64,000 nucleotides of DNA from Erwinia sp. JUb26. GTDB lineage: Bacteria; Pseudomonadota; Gammaproteobacteria; Enterobacterales; Enterobacteriaceae. The position numbers and the translations under genes were made by a program. The stretch is from NCBI RefSeq assembly GCF_003751505.1, contig NZ_RJVB01000006.1, positions 186,001 to 250,000 of the forward strand, given 5' to 3'. A model generated the notes under the pieces. The model made no database searches. It was not told the origin of the DNA and saw only the letters and a program-made list of their open reading frames with translations. Of the stretch, positions 1 through 9,100 are shown in pieces (the stretch's first letter is position 1; the number at the start of each line of letters is the position of its first letter).

Positions 1-1107
1 ACAAAATACAGCAAATGCTATCTTTGTTTTCTTATCCAGATTATTTACTACTGATTTAGTGAACACATAGATGAAAAATAGTCCGAACACACCGTATTTC
101 ACATACATCGTTAAATACAGACTATCTACTGATACGTTTTCTGAGTCTAATCCACGATATGCAAACCACGGAATATCAAAATAAGTGCCTGCACCATAAC
201 CGAACAAATAGTTAAAACCTGTCATATTGTTTATCAATGTAATGGCTGGTGAGAATCTGTTCGAGATTTGGAATAACAACACATCGAGTGATAGCCCGCT
301 GGTTACACGACTGGCACCTACGTAGCTGCTTACTCCCAAGAAAAGCCCAACGACAATCAAAGAAGCAAAGGAATAGAAGAATATCTTTTTCAAATCTTTC
401 GCATTAGAAATTATCACGCCAAAAAGAATAGCGAGGATCATAAATCTTGAGTTACCGACAAACACACAAACTATGGCGGCAAAAAAACAGATTCTAGCCC
501 ATTTTGGTTGTTGCTCGCGTATAGTTCCCGATAATAAGTAATAAATCATATACAAAGCGGCTACATATGTTGAACCATCCAGATACCTGTATGCGTTATC
601 TTCGTAGTATTCATCTTTGTATACTGAGAGTCCCAATTTTGGAGGTAATAAATGCACAAGGCTGAACAAAAACATAATCGTTAGAATTTGTAATATCATT
701 CTCTTATTAGAAAAAAATGACTCTCTCATCACCGACATCAAAACCAATGCCGTGGTTATCATGATCAGAGGCCTTAAATCTTTTAATAAAAACTTATTGA
801 GATGGTTCCCGAATATTAAACTCGCAATAATGTATAATATATAAATAAACAAACCAAAAATTACAACATAAGGAACCGCAGGTTTTAAACCTCCAATCCT
901 CATTGATTTCAACACATAAACAAATAATACACCAAATAGATAAAAATCAAAAAAATACACCCCTTGCTTAGATATGAAATCCGCATAGGAGTTACCTGTG
1001 GGTACAATAGCAATTAACAGTACAAAAAATATTAACGATTTCTTTGCTGAAAAAAGCGAGTAGATACCAATAAACAAGGCAATTACAGATGATAATATAA
1101 ATAGCAT
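1..1107 (-). CDS. amsC: Exopolysaccharide repeat-unit polymerase (Wzy/AmsC-like), 3' end outside window
   Basis: An open minus-strand frame of 369 codons runs from an ATG at 1107 to the window edge with no stop. The start follows an AAGGAAAAAG-type ribosome site. The product is strongly hydrophobic, with many predicted membrane segments, a few short loops rich in Tyr and Asp, and codons unlike those of the GC-rich genes to the right. It lies just downstream of wzc in the same direction, the place of amsC in the Erwinia amylovora amylovoran operon. That makes it most likely the inner-membrane polymerase that joins lipid-linked repeat units in the periplasm. The name rests on position and topology, since Wzy proteins diverge strongly in sequence. 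A flippase is possible but less likely. Confidence 0.7.
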   Translation of the reverse strand, partial: MLFILSSVIALFIGIYSLFSAKKSLIFFVLLIAIVPTGNSYADFISKQGVYFFDFYLFGVLFVYVLKSMRIGGLKPAVPYVVIFGLFIYILYIIASLIFGNHLNKFLLKDLRPLIMITTALVLMSVMRESFFSNKRMILQILTIMFLFSLVHLLPPKLGLSVYKDEYYEDNAYRYLDGSTYVAALYMIYYLLSGTIREQQPKWARICFFAAIVCVFVGNSRFMILAILFGVIISNAKDLKKIFFYSFASLIVVGLFLGVSSYVGASRVTSGLSLDVLLFQISNRFSPAITLINNMTGFNYLFGYGAGTYFDIPWFAYRGLDSENVSVDSLYLTMYVKYGVFGLFFIYVFTKSVVNNLDKKTKIAFAVFC

Positions 1108-1189
1108 CTTTTTCCTTATCTCATCTAAGATGTTAATATCAACATTACAATTATTTTTTATAGTTTATATCATCAATCACTGAAAAAAG

Positions 1190-1211
1190 GCTCTTCCCTT
1201 TCGGGAAGAGC
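1190..1211 (-). terminator. Hairpin with T-tract between wzc and amsC
   Basis: A perfect 9-bp stem (1190-1198 with 1203-1211, loop of 4) is followed on the minus strand by a run of six T. It starts 6 bases after the wzc stop and lies inside what should be one operon. It therefore looks like a partial terminator or attenuator between the export genes and the repeat-unit genes. A comparable stem-loop after wzc is described for E. coli group 1 capsule operons. Confidence 0.75.
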
Positions 1212-1217
1212 AATACT

Positions 1218-3377
1218 TTAATCTTTGGTTGAATAGTCATATTCATAGTGATTGTAGCCGTAGCCATAGTAGCTACCTGCTTTTTTAACCACACCATTCA
1301 AAATGCATCCTTTAACTACAACGCCACCTTGTTCGAAGCGTCGATAGCTGACCTCTATTTCTTTAGGCGTATTTTCTTCAAATCTCGCAACAATAAGAGT
1401 AGTACCAGCATATCTTCCGATGGTAGCTGCATCAGTTACAGCCAAAATTGGCGGAGTATCAACAATAACAATATCGTAATTTTCTGAAGCAAACTTCAGG
1501 AGCGCTTCAAAACGAGATGTCATTAGTAGCTCTGCAGGATTTGGAGGGATTGCTCCACGGGTTATATAGTCAAAACCAGATGATTCAACTTTTCGTATAC
1601 CTTTTACAAAACTGTCTTCACCCGACAAAAGTTCTGATAATCCGAAATCATTCTTGTCATCGAACATTTTATGAGCATAACCTTTCCTCATATCAGCATC
1701 GATAAACAATACCTTCTTATCTGCTTGTGAAATCACTGATGCCAAGTTTGAACTGATAAATGTTTTACCGGCGTTTGGGCTAGCACCTGAAATCATTAAT
1801 ATATTATTTTTCGCACCAATCATCGCAAAATGCAGGCTTGTGCGAAGGCTACGGAGCGTTTCAATAACAATATCGGTTGGGTTATGGGCCGCCAACAATC
1901 CAAATTTATCTTTATTCTTAGAACTAAGTTTCTCGTTCTGTTTCTTAACTAACCAATCTGAAACCGGAACATTTGCATAAACGCTAATTCCCATTTCTTC
2001 CAGTTGCTCTGGAGACTCAATTCCACGACGAAGAAATACTTTCATTAGTACGCCACTAACAGCAACGATCATACCAAACATTGTCACGGCAAGAACAATC
2101 AATATTTTTTGCGGCTTTATAGGTTTTGGATTTGCAATAGCTGAATCAACGATCCGAACATTTCCTATCGCACTGGATTTAGCAATACTTAGCTCTTGCT
2201 GACGGTTTAATAACTGCATATAAACTGCACGACCTGATTCTACATCACGACTTAATCGAATAACTTCCTGTTGTGTCGACGGCATAGCAGAAACTTTCTT
2301 ATTTAAGTTTATACGTTCCTTATTTAAGGTCTCTTGTTTTTCAAGTAATGCTTTATATGTTGGATGCTCTTTAGTGAATAGCTGCGAAATTTCCGCTTCG
2401 CGGAAGGTAAGCTCATTTAATTGATTTTCAACGTTAACGATCTGATCTAAAACACTTTTCGCTTCCAGCGAAAGGTCTACAGAATCTTTTTGACGTCGGT
2501 ATGAGTTCAGTTTATCTTCAGAATTATCTAAATCAGTTCTTACTTTTGGCAATTGCTGATTAAGGAAATCAAGACTCTTGGCATCTTGCGCAGCTTGTCT
2601 TTCAATATTCTGCTCAAGATAATTTTCACTGATATTTTTTAGGATTTTTGTCGTTAATACAGGATCATCACCAGTCAGCGTTAAAGTAAGCATACCAGTA
2701 TCCTTACCTTGCTCGTCAACTGAAAATGCTTTTAGTAGGGCGGTAATAGCCTCAAGTTTTGTTTGATAGGTAATATCAAACTCATCACCAACCTCTGCAT
2801 TAATACTATCGATTTTTATCGAAATACTATCCTTAGTAATTTTCTCACCAACCATTCCCTCAATCAAAGTGTCACCAACCGTTAATCTATATTTGGTATT
2901 GCTAATGACCGTTAAAGTAATATCAGGATCTACACCTGGTGTTGTTGTTGGTAAATAAAAATGGCTTACTTCAACTTTACCTTGAGCTTTACCCGTTAGG
3001 CGATCCCAGCCGCGTCCAATAACAGGAAAAGACTTCTCTTCAATAATAGTCTGAAGGTTAAGGTCATCGACCGTTTTTCCCAAGACCATCCTTGACTGGA
3101 GCAGTACAATTTCTGGAGCTGATTGCGGTTGTACATTTGGCAAAACTTGGCTGAGGCTACTCAATATTGAGTTGCCTTGGTTTTGTTCAACCTGAATCAA
3201 GGAGTTAGCTTGATAAATTGGAGTCGCCAGCAACGCATAAATTACTGATAAAGCGGCGAAGATTAATGTTACAAAAACAATCAACTTTCGATGATCTATC
3301 AACTCGCCAATGAATCTGCCTAGATCAAGTTCGTTAGACTCAGGAGGAGACGGTTTGTTAGTTATTGCTGATGACAT
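1218..3377 (-). CDS. amsA: Polysaccharide co-polymerase and BY-kinase Wzc/AmsA
   Basis: This 719-residue inner-membrane tyrosine autokinase controls chain length and export of exopolysaccharide together with Wza and Wzb. It has an N-terminal Wzz domain, a membrane segment near residues 33-53, a coiled-coil periplasmic part, a second membrane segment near 425-445 preceded by a Pro-rich stretch, and a cytoplasmic kinase domain. The kinase shows Walker A (SGASPNAGKT, about 530-540), Walker A' (FIDADMRKG, about 557-565) and Walker B (IVIVDTPP, about 635-642). The C-terminal tail holds seven tyrosines within 13 residues, the autophosphorylation cluster. It starts 19 bp after wzb ends. Length matches the family, and all kinase motifs are intact. 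Confidence 0.95.
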   Translation of the reverse strand: MSSAITNKPSPPESNELDLGRFIGELIDHRKLIVFVTLIFAALSVIYALLATPIYQANSLIQVEQNQGNSILSSLSQVLPNVQPQSAPEIVLLQSRMVLGKTVDDLNLQTIIEEKSFPVIGRGWDRLTGKAQGKVEVSHFYLPTTTPGVDPDITLTVISNTKYRLTVGDTLIEGMVGEKITKDSISIKIDSINAEVGDEFDITYQTKLEAITALLKAFSVDEQGKDTGMLTLTLTGDDPVLTTKILKNISENYLEQNIERQAAQDAKSLDFLNQQLPKVRTDLDNSEDKLNSYRRQKDSVDLSLEAKSVLDQIVNVENQLNELTFREAEISQLFTKEHPTYKALLEKQETLNKERINLNKKVSAMPSTQQEVIRLSRDVESGRAVYMQLLNRQQELSIAKSSAIGNVRIVDSAIANPKPIKPQKILIVLAVTMFGMIVAVSGVLMKVFLRRGIESPEQLEEMGISVYANVPVSDWLVKKQNEKLSSKNKDKFGLLAAHNPTDIVIETLRSLRTSLHFAMIGAKNNILMISGASPNAGKTFISSNLASVISQADKKVLFIDADMRKGYAHKMFDDKNDFGLSELLSGEDSFVKGIRKVESSGFDYITRGAIPPNPAELLMTSRFEALLKFASENYDIVIVDTPPILAVTDAATIGRYAGTTLIVARFEENTPKEIEVSYRRFEQGGVVVKGCILNGVVKKAGSYYGYGYNHYEYDYSTKD

Positions 3378-3396
3378 GCACTTTATTCCTGAAAGA

Positions 3397-3831
3397 TTAA
3401 ACGTTAAGCTTTTCTACCCAGCTATCACAAGCTTGGTCGATTAACTGATATACGTATTCAAAAGCTTCTAAACTTTTTCTATAAGGATCTGGTATTTCCA
3501 TTTCATTTAGCCAATAACCCAACAGCATAGTTTTTCCGCGTGCTTGTGGATAAATCTGGCTAATTTTCTCAATATGACCTTTATCCATAACTAAAATAAG
3601 GTCATATTTCATTGCCAACTTCGCGGTAAACTTCTGCCCTGAATGACCATCAAGAGACAGATTGTGTTTTTGGGAAACGGCTATTGCAGAATCATCGGCA
3701 GGATGCTCAACTAAGGCGCCTGTCCCTGCCGACTCAATTACTTTATTTGGAAGTTTAATTTTTAGTAGGCGCTCAGCTATCGGAGAGCGGCATATATTAC
3801 CCGTGCACACAACTAAAATTGAATTAAACAT
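3397..3831 (-). CDS. amsI: Low-molecular-weight protein tyrosine phosphatase Wzb/AmsI
   Basis: This cytoplasmic phosphatase removes phosphate from the tyrosine tail of Wzc, allowing cycles of polymer assembly. The P-loop C-TGNIC-R-S (Cys9 to Arg15) and the later Asp-Pro general-acid loop (IPDPYRK, near residue 114) are both present. I chose the ATG at 3831, preceded by GGAA, giving 144 residues. A longer reading from a TTG at 3843 would overlap wza and adds nothing conserved. The start lies 2 bp after the wza stop codon, so the two are probably translationally coupled. Confidence 0.94.
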   Translation of the reverse strand: MFNSILVVCTGNICRSPIAERLLKIKLPNKVIESAGTGALVEHPADDSAIAVSQKHNLSLDGHSGQKFTAKLAMKYDLILVMDKGHIEKISQIYPQARGKTMLLGYWLNEMEIPDPYRKSLEAFEYVYQLIDQACDSWVEKLNV

Positions 3832-3833
3832 GA

Positions 3834-4970
3834 TTAGTTCCAATTTCTGATATAACGAACAGCTTCAGTCATATCATGTACGCCGGTGATAGTAGGCACC
3901 AGTTGAGATACAACTCTATTCCAACGAACGATCGGTGCGGTAGTCACGTAGACGATATCGTAAGGCTGCAGCTGGAACTCAGTGCCCAGCACCATGGCCG
4001 ATGCATCTTTGGCATTCAGCTGGTAGATATTGGCAATCTTACCGTTTTTATCACCCTTAAGCTGGCGTACCACAAACACACCCTGAGCATCGCCCATAAC
4101 CTGCGAAATACCTTCCGAGTTACCCAGTGCCTCGGCCAGCGTCATACCGCTGCGATCCATTTTCAGGGTCGACTGTTTGCCCACTTCGCCCATCACAAAG
4201 ACTTTCAAATCGTCGTTGCGCGGCACGTAAAGAATGTCGCCCGGGAACAGCATTTTGTTCTGGGTCAGGTCGCCCTTCTGCATCAGCGCATACAGGGAAA
4301 GTTTAGATTCCTGACCGTTGTGGGTCAGCACCACGTTGCGCCAGTCGGCATCCGGGGCCAGGCCACCCGCCGCATTGATGGCGTCCATTACGGTTAGCGG
4401 GATATTGGTAATCGCCTGCTGGCCAGATTTAATCACTTCGCCGGTCACATAGGCTTTCTGCGAACGGAACGCCGCAATGCTCACATCCACCTGCGGGCTT
4501 TCAATATAGGTGGTCAGGCGATTGCTGATTTCCTGGCGGATTTGCACCAGAGTCTTACCTACTACCTGCACCTTACCAATATAAGGATAGAAAATGGTGC
4601 CGTCGGCGTTAACCCAGTTGCCGGTATCGCTGGCGCTGCGGTACTGACCGGCCGGGGTGGTCAGTTCAGGGTGATCCCATACGGTCACCATCAGCACGTC
4701 GCCCACGCCGATGCGGTATTCATAGTTGCTCAGCAAAGAGTCTAACTGTGGGTTAGGACGGGAGATCACCGCTTCCGGGCGCAGCTTGTCGATGAGATTT
4801 GGCGTCATCGGGAACACGTTAACCATTTTGCTTACGTCAAAGTCGCTATCCTGGGACTGGATCACATCCTTATCGTAGGTGCTAAGCCCCTGCCCCGGCA
4901 TTACGGTACAACCACTCAATAACCCAATTGCTGCTGCAACCACCGAAAGTTTCAAATATTTCTTCGTCAT
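3834..4970 (-). CDS. amsH: Outer-membrane polysaccharide export lipoprotein Wza/AmsH
   Basis: Wza forms the octameric outer-membrane channel through which the polymer leaves the cell. The 378-residue product starts with a lipoprotein signal peptide ending in LSGC, so Cys21 becomes lipidated. PES (polysaccharide export) and SLBB-type segments follow, and the C terminus is the amphipathic helix region that spans the outer membrane (ending near VRYIRNWN). It is the first gene of the operon in this genome. Its coding sequence is GC-rich like the chromosome backbone until about its last 100 bases, after which composition drops sharply into wzb. Confidence 0.95.
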   Translation of the reverse strand: MTKKYLKLSVVAAAIGLLSGCTVMPGQGLSTYDKDVIQSQDSDFDVSKMVNVFPMTPNLIDKLRPEAVISRPNPQLDSLLSNYEYRIGVGDVLMVTVWDHPELTTPAGQYRSASDTGNWVNADGTIFYPYIGKVQVVGKTLVQIRQEISNRLTTYIESPQVDVSIAAFRSQKAYVTGEVIKSGQQAITNIPLTVMDAINAAGGLAPDADWRNVVLTHNGQESKLSLYALMQKGDLTQNKMLFPGDILYVPRNDDLKVFVMGEVGKQSTLKMDRSGMTLAEALGNSEGISQVMGDAQGVFVVRQLKGDKNGKIANIYQLNAKDASAMVLGTEFQLQPYDIVYVTTAPIVRWNRVVSQLVPTITGVHDMTEAVRYIRNWN

Positions 4971-5926
4971 AAGTTCATATCATCAATGAATAAGAGAGTT
5001 ATCTGTCAGTGTCCGTTTTAGGGTGCAATTACTAACAGTCGTCATTTTTATCTGCTGCCATCAGCAGCAATAAATAGCCTGAGCTTAGAAGGTGAATGCT
5101 CTATCGGGTCTCTTTACCAACCATAGCTAAAACGTTATGAAAAGTTACCGTGATGTGTCGCGCCCATCCTGGTGTGGCATCACGCCTGCTGGCGCGGTTA
5201 AGCAAGGGGTGTAAAGGTGAAACAAACGGTGCTGCTGTTGCTGTCATAGGCTTAGATTTCCCCCTGTGCATCCCCCAGGATGCGGCGTGAATTCTGCACA
5301 GTGCCGAAAAACCGGCGGCTGTTGCTGATAATACTGGTCTTTTGCAGTACCAAAACGTGCGGTTTTAAGTATGACAATACTACTTCACGCCCGATAATGA
5401 GGCCACTTATAACCACAATTTTTCGCTAAAAATTATCTTTGGTTTCAGGCTGCAAGAGTAAAAGCTCTGAAAACATCTCCGGCAGACCATAACTATTTCG
5501 CGTGCTAAGTGTTGCGGCCGGGAAATGCGGTCATTCCCGGGGTAAAGCGAGGAGTTTAATTAAACTTTTTGTAGGGTACTGCGCTTGGGCTTAACCACGA
5601 ATCTTATATGGGATTAGCCCGTATTCTGAGGTGTAAAATGAACGGCACTGAAACAACCAAAGGATAAAAGCCTTTTGATTCAGGTAGATGCTTTGATTTA
5701 TAACTATTTTCACTTCTTTCATGAGTAACGCAGTTCAGTTCGCTTCGCTAAGAATCAAATATAGCAAGTACAATCCGCCGGAATAAATCTGAATTATTTT
5801 GCGCACTTTCCAATTATCAACTATAAACTTTCAGGTATACGAAAATCAGATGACACTATGATTAAATTTGCGGTAGCGGTGTAAAAACGAGCGGGCAATG
5901 TGATTAAAAAATATCACCCGTCCAGG
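4971..5926 (-). other. Long untranslated leader of the exopolysaccharide operon
   Basis: About 950 bases separate the JUMPstart element from the wza start codon. I see no gene here with a plausible start and product. There are short hairpins at 5518-5540 (7-bp stem, CCGGGAA pairing with TTCCCGG) and 5417-5434 (AATTTTT pairing with AAAAATT), neither a clear intrinsic terminator. A long leader after JUMPstart is typical of RfaH-dependent polysaccharide operons. In E. amylovora the first gene of the operon is amsG, which is absent from this position. Confidence 0.6.
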
Positions 5927-5965
5927 CAGGCTACCGCCCCTGGCTCAACAGCTACCAGTGCACTG
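5927..5965 (-). promoter_or_regulatory. JUMPstart element with ops site
   Basis: Read on the minus strand, these 39 bases match the JUMPstart consensus as I recall it at about 36 positions. The RfaH-recruiting ops core GGCGGTAGCCTG lies at 5927-5938. RfaH joins RNA polymerase paused at ops and suppresses termination in long polysaccharide operons. Its orientation and place upstream of wza fit this exactly. Confidence 0.93.
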
Positions 5966-6067
5966 TGCTACTTGTCGATAATCATTAACCACATTCAGGG
6001 CCCGAGAAGGCCACGATCGGATAATGCCTCCGAACGCGTTTCAGGCTGCTGTGGGTGTACTAGTGAA

Positions 6068-6082
6068 TGGGAATTATTCTAA
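6068..6082 (-). promoter_or_regulatory. RcsAB-box-like operator
   Basis: On the minus strand the bases TTAGAATAATTCCCA match the published RcsAB consensus (TRVGAAWAWTSYGR) at about 10 of 14 positions, including the central GAATAAT. The site lies about 100 bp upstream of the JUMPstart element, the arrangement expected for Rcs-phosphorelay control of amylovoran or colanic acid type operons. A weak CATTAT -10-like hexamer (6021-6026, minus strand) lies between them. The site is inferred from sequence and position only. Confidence 0.65.
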
Positions 6083-6636
6083 GGTAAATATCTGTCAATT
6101 GGGAGTGTTATATCCCAGCCCGGGACGTTTTCCAGACGTCTCCGAAAGGCGAAAATTTCATGGTATTAATCCTAATAAATATCGACATTGAAATTACAAA
6201 GCACTGATTTATAAGAATATTTATTTTATCAGTTATATTGGTAATCACTGAAATGGTTATTAGCTCCTGAAATAATAGGAATTTTCTCATTACCCCAAAA
6301 CCCGCAAAAAATGCCCCCGGCCGCATATAAATTAATCAGCAGGGGTTAATTTTCACGATATTTAACTGCTTTATCGCGGTATTTAAATTCAAAGCCGGGG
6401 CGCGCAGCTTTCCCGTTGCATTAAACCTCTCCTCAACACCTAATTTGCAGATGAATGTATCGCATCATAGCCGACCCGTGCGGATACCGTGCTGGCTGAA
6501 ACTAAATTCTCAGCATCTACATCAACTTACTTTCTATCCCCCTCTGGCCGTTGTTTTCACTAAGTATTCTGTGCTGATTTTGCTATACACTCTGCCGATT
6601 GCCATCTGGCGCTCTCATTTCAGGAGTCAGTAGAAC
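6083..6636. other. Intergenic region between exopolysaccharide promoter and GNAT gene
   Basis: About 550 bases, AT-rich particularly at 6160-6300. Short open frames exist on both strands, but none has a convincing ribosome site or protein-like composition. It probably holds the upstream part of the exopolysaccharide promoter and the promoter of the gene at 6637. I see no RNA gene or mobile element. Confidence 0.5.
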
Positions 6637-7059
6637 ATGATCATCCGCCCCTACATCGAAGCCGATCGTCCTTTCCTGCGCACGCTGTTTTTAGCGGCCC
6701 GCAGGCACAGCTGGACTTGGCTGGACGACAGCGACTGGCGTTTAGAGGATTTTGACCAGGCCACGCTGGGTGAGCAGATTCTGGTAGCGGAACAGGAGGG
6801 GCATCGCGTGGGGTTTGCCGCGGTGCTGGCGCAGGACAACTTCCTGCACAGCCTGTTTGTTGACCCGGAGTGGCAGGGAAGCGGTGCCGGAAGCGCCCTG
6901 CTGCAGGCGGTACAGCAGTCGTTTACCTCCACCGGCGCGCTGAAGTGTCTGGCTGAGAATCTGCAGGCGCAAAGCTTCTATAAGAAGCACGGCTGGCGCA
7001 CCGTGGCGCAGGGAGAAAGCGAACAGGGTGATTACCTGTTAATGCACTATGTGCTTTGA
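6637..7059 (+). CDS. GNAT-family N-acetyltransferase
   Basis: A 140-residue single-domain protein. The acetyl-CoA-binding motif A is visible as W-Q-G-S-G-A-G-S-A-L-L (about residues 79-89), after a beta strand ending in SLFVDPE. The C-terminal half has the family's typical SFYKKHGW turn, which resembles small acetyltransferases of the YjaB/YafP type. The substrate cannot be read from the sequence. The ATG is preceded by AGGAGT. It stands alone between the exopolysaccharide operon and an amidohydrolase, so context does not indicate a role. Confidence 0.85.
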   Translation: MIIRPYIEADRPFLRTLFLAARRHSWTWLDDSDWRLEDFDQATLGEQILVAEQEGHRVGFAAVLAQDNFLHSLFVDPEWQGSGAGSALLQAVQQSFTSTGALKCLAENLQAQSFYKKHGWRTVAQGESEQGDYLLMHYVL

Positions 7060-7148
7060 GGTTTTATTCCGCAGCTTTTGATACAGGAGTGGCGCGGTGT
7101 TCCACGCATCATCTGACGACACGCTGATATAACAAGCAAGGAGCCAGG

Positions 7149-8390
7149 ATGAAACAGCGAATAGCGCCACTCTCAGGTACGATTACCCGCTTGATCCCCG
7201 AAATCACCGCCCTCTATAAAGATTTTCACGTTCACCCCGAACTGTCGATGCAGGAGTTCAGAACCGCCAAAATCGTCGCCGATTATCTGACCAAACTCGG
7301 TTATCAGGTGACTGATAAAGTCGGCGTAACCGGGGTCGTGGGCATTTTACACAACGGTAAAGGGAAAACCGTCATGCTGCGTGCCGATATGGACGCGCTG
7401 CCGATGGCTGAGAAAACCGGTCTTCCGTTCGCCAGCCAAACCATGGGGCAAACGCTGGACGGTGATAAAACCCCGGTCGCCCATATGTGTGGTCACGATT
7501 TGCACGTTGCCTGGATGCTGGGCGTGGCCTCGGTCATGATGGCGCATCGCGATGCCTGGCAGGGTACGCTGATGCTGGTATTCCAACCCGGCGAAGAGAC
7601 CGCCTCCGGTGCGCTGGCCATGCTTGAAGATATGAAAACCGGTTATCCCCTGCCCGATATTATTCTGGGGCAGCACGTTATGGTCGGTAAAGCCGGGACG
7701 ATCGGCTACCGCGCAGGTTCTATTCTCACCGCGGGCGACAGCCTCCACGTTCGTTTCCACGGTAAGGGCGCTCACGGCTCCACACCGCAAAACGCCATCG
7801 ATCCGGTGATGATGGCGGCATTCACCTCCGTCAGATTACAGACCGTGATTTCACGCGAAACCGCTCCGCAGGACAGCGCCGTGCTGACCATCGGTGCCAT
7901 TCAGGGCGGAACCAAAGAGAACATCATCCCGGACGAAGCCATTCTCAAGCTGAATATCCGGACCTTTAAGGGCAGCGTGCGCGATAACGTTCTGACCTCG
8001 GTCAAACGCATTTGTGCCTGCGAGAGCCACGCATCGGGCGCGAAGGATCCGGAGATTAGCGTGATTAACAGCTATCCGGTGACGGAAAACGATCGCGTTT
8101 CTACCGAGCTGCTGGCCGAAAGCTTCACCACGTTTTTTGGCGAACGTGCGTACCTTACCGAACCGGCGATGAACAGCGAAGATTTCAGTCAGTTTGGCCG
8201 CCGGTGGCAGGTGCCCTATGTGTTCTGGTTTGTTGGCGGTACGAAAGAATCCATCTGGGATAATGCCGTGAAAAACCATACCGTGCATCAGATCCCGGCC
8301 AATCACTCCTCACTGTTTCAGATTGAACTGAAGCCCACGGTGCAGGCGGGAATGGAAGCCATGATCGTCGCCGCACTGACCTGGCTGTAA
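7149..8390 (+). CDS. M20-family metal-dependent amidohydrolase
   Basis: A 413-residue cytosolic hydrolase of the M20D group (hippurate hydrolase, N-acyl amino acid or IAA-conjugate hydrolases). It has the metal-binding signature LRADMDALP (about residues 77-85), MCGHDLH (about 113-119), and the catalytic pair in PGEETASGA (about 147-155). A lid/dimerisation domain occupies roughly residues 190-310. A strong AAGGAG site precedes the ATG. Members cleave the acyl group from N-acylated amino acids or related amides, and the natural substrate here is unknown. The gap of 89 bp after the acetyltransferase could allow co-transcription. Confidence 0.88.
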   Translation: MKQRIAPLSGTITRLIPEITALYKDFHVHPELSMQEFRTAKIVADYLTKLGYQVTDKVGVTGVVGILHNGKGKTVMLRADMDALPMAEKTGLPFASQTMGQTLDGDKTPVAHMCGHDLHVAWMLGVASVMMAHRDAWQGTLMLVFQPGEETASGALAMLEDMKTGYPLPDIILGQHVMVGKAGTIGYRAGSILTAGDSLHVRFHGKGAHGSTPQNAIDPVMMAAFTSVRLQTVISRETAPQDSAVLTIGAIQGGTKENIIPDEAILKLNIRTFKGSVRDNVLTSVKRICACESHASGAKDPEISVINSYPVTENDRVSTELLAESFTTFFGERAYLTEPAMNSEDFSQFGRRWQVPYVFWFVGGTKESIWDNAVKNHTVHQIPANHSSLFQIELKPTVQAGMEAMIVAALTWL

Positions 8391-8445
8391 TCTCCGCACG
8401 GCCACGGTCATCCGTGGCCTTTTATGCAGACAAGGGTTCTGTGGC

Positions 8446-9063
8446 ATGCTGAATGTTTTTCACACCGTCGATCTGATCGGGACTTTTGCCTTTGCGCTGA
8501 GCGGCGCGACGGCCGGCGTCAAACAGGATTTAGATATCTTCGGCGTGTTCGTACTGACGGCGGCCACCGCCGTCGGAGGGGGCGTGATGCGCGATATCTG
8601 CATCAGCGCGTTGCCTCCGGCAGGTCTGGTCAGCCTCAGCTATCTGCTGACGATCGTGGCCGCCATCCTCTGCGTGGCGTTCTTTCAGCGCCTTATCCTG
8701 TCATTTGAAAAGGCTACGCTGTTTTTCGATGCGCTGGGTCTGGGATTCTTTGCTGCTTTTGGCGCCAATAAAACCTGGCAACATACGCAAAATGTTGAAC
8801 TGTCGATACTGCTCGGCTGCGTCAGTGCGGTGGGCGGAGGATGCCTGCGCGATCTGCTGATCGGCAAGCCGCCGATAATCTTCAGTCAGGATATCTACGC
8901 CAGCGCCGCGTTAATCGGTGCAGCCATCGAAATCAGCGGTTCGGTGGGCTATATTCCGCAGGCCTGTAGTGCCTGGACGGCGATTATCATCTGCACGCTG
9001 CTGCGCCTGCTGGCGCTGAAATATAAAATCGGCTTGCCGTCCATTAAGCATAACGGACTATAA
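8446..9063 (+). CDS. TRIC-type cation channel family protein (UPF0126, YadS/YicG-like)
   Basis: A 205-residue membrane protein made of two homologous halves, each about three membrane segments. Each half carries a glycine-rich kink followed by Arg-Asp (GGGVMRDICISALPP near residue 45, GGGCLRDLLIGKPP near 130). Bacterial members form homotrimeric monovalent-cation channels with one pore per subunit. I used the ATG at 8446; a longer out-of-frame reading is a shadow. The link to the upstream amidohydrolase is unclear, with only 55 bp between them. Confidence 0.87.
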   Translation: MLNVFHTVDLIGTFAFALSGATAGVKQDLDIFGVFVLTAATAVGGGVMRDICISALPPAGLVSLSYLLTIVAAILCVAFFQRLILSFEKATLFFDALGLGFFAAFGANKTWQHTQNVELSILLGCVSAVGGGCLRDLLIGKPPIIFSQDIYASAALIGAAIEISGSVGYIPQACSAWTAIIICTLLRLLALKYKIGLPSIKHNGL

Positions 9064-9100
9064 TACGCCCTTTCATATTCAGATCGCGCCAGAACAGACG

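Noticed and set aside
5900..6082. 60-residue plus-strand frame over the JUMPstart and RcsAB region
   Set aside because: It runs antisense through recognised regulatory elements and its product has no protein-like pattern.
6108..6326. 72-residue minus-strand frame in the AT-rich gap upstream of the GNAT gene
   Set aside because: No ribosome site, unlikely composition rich in Ile and Phe, and it lies over the region expected to hold promoters.
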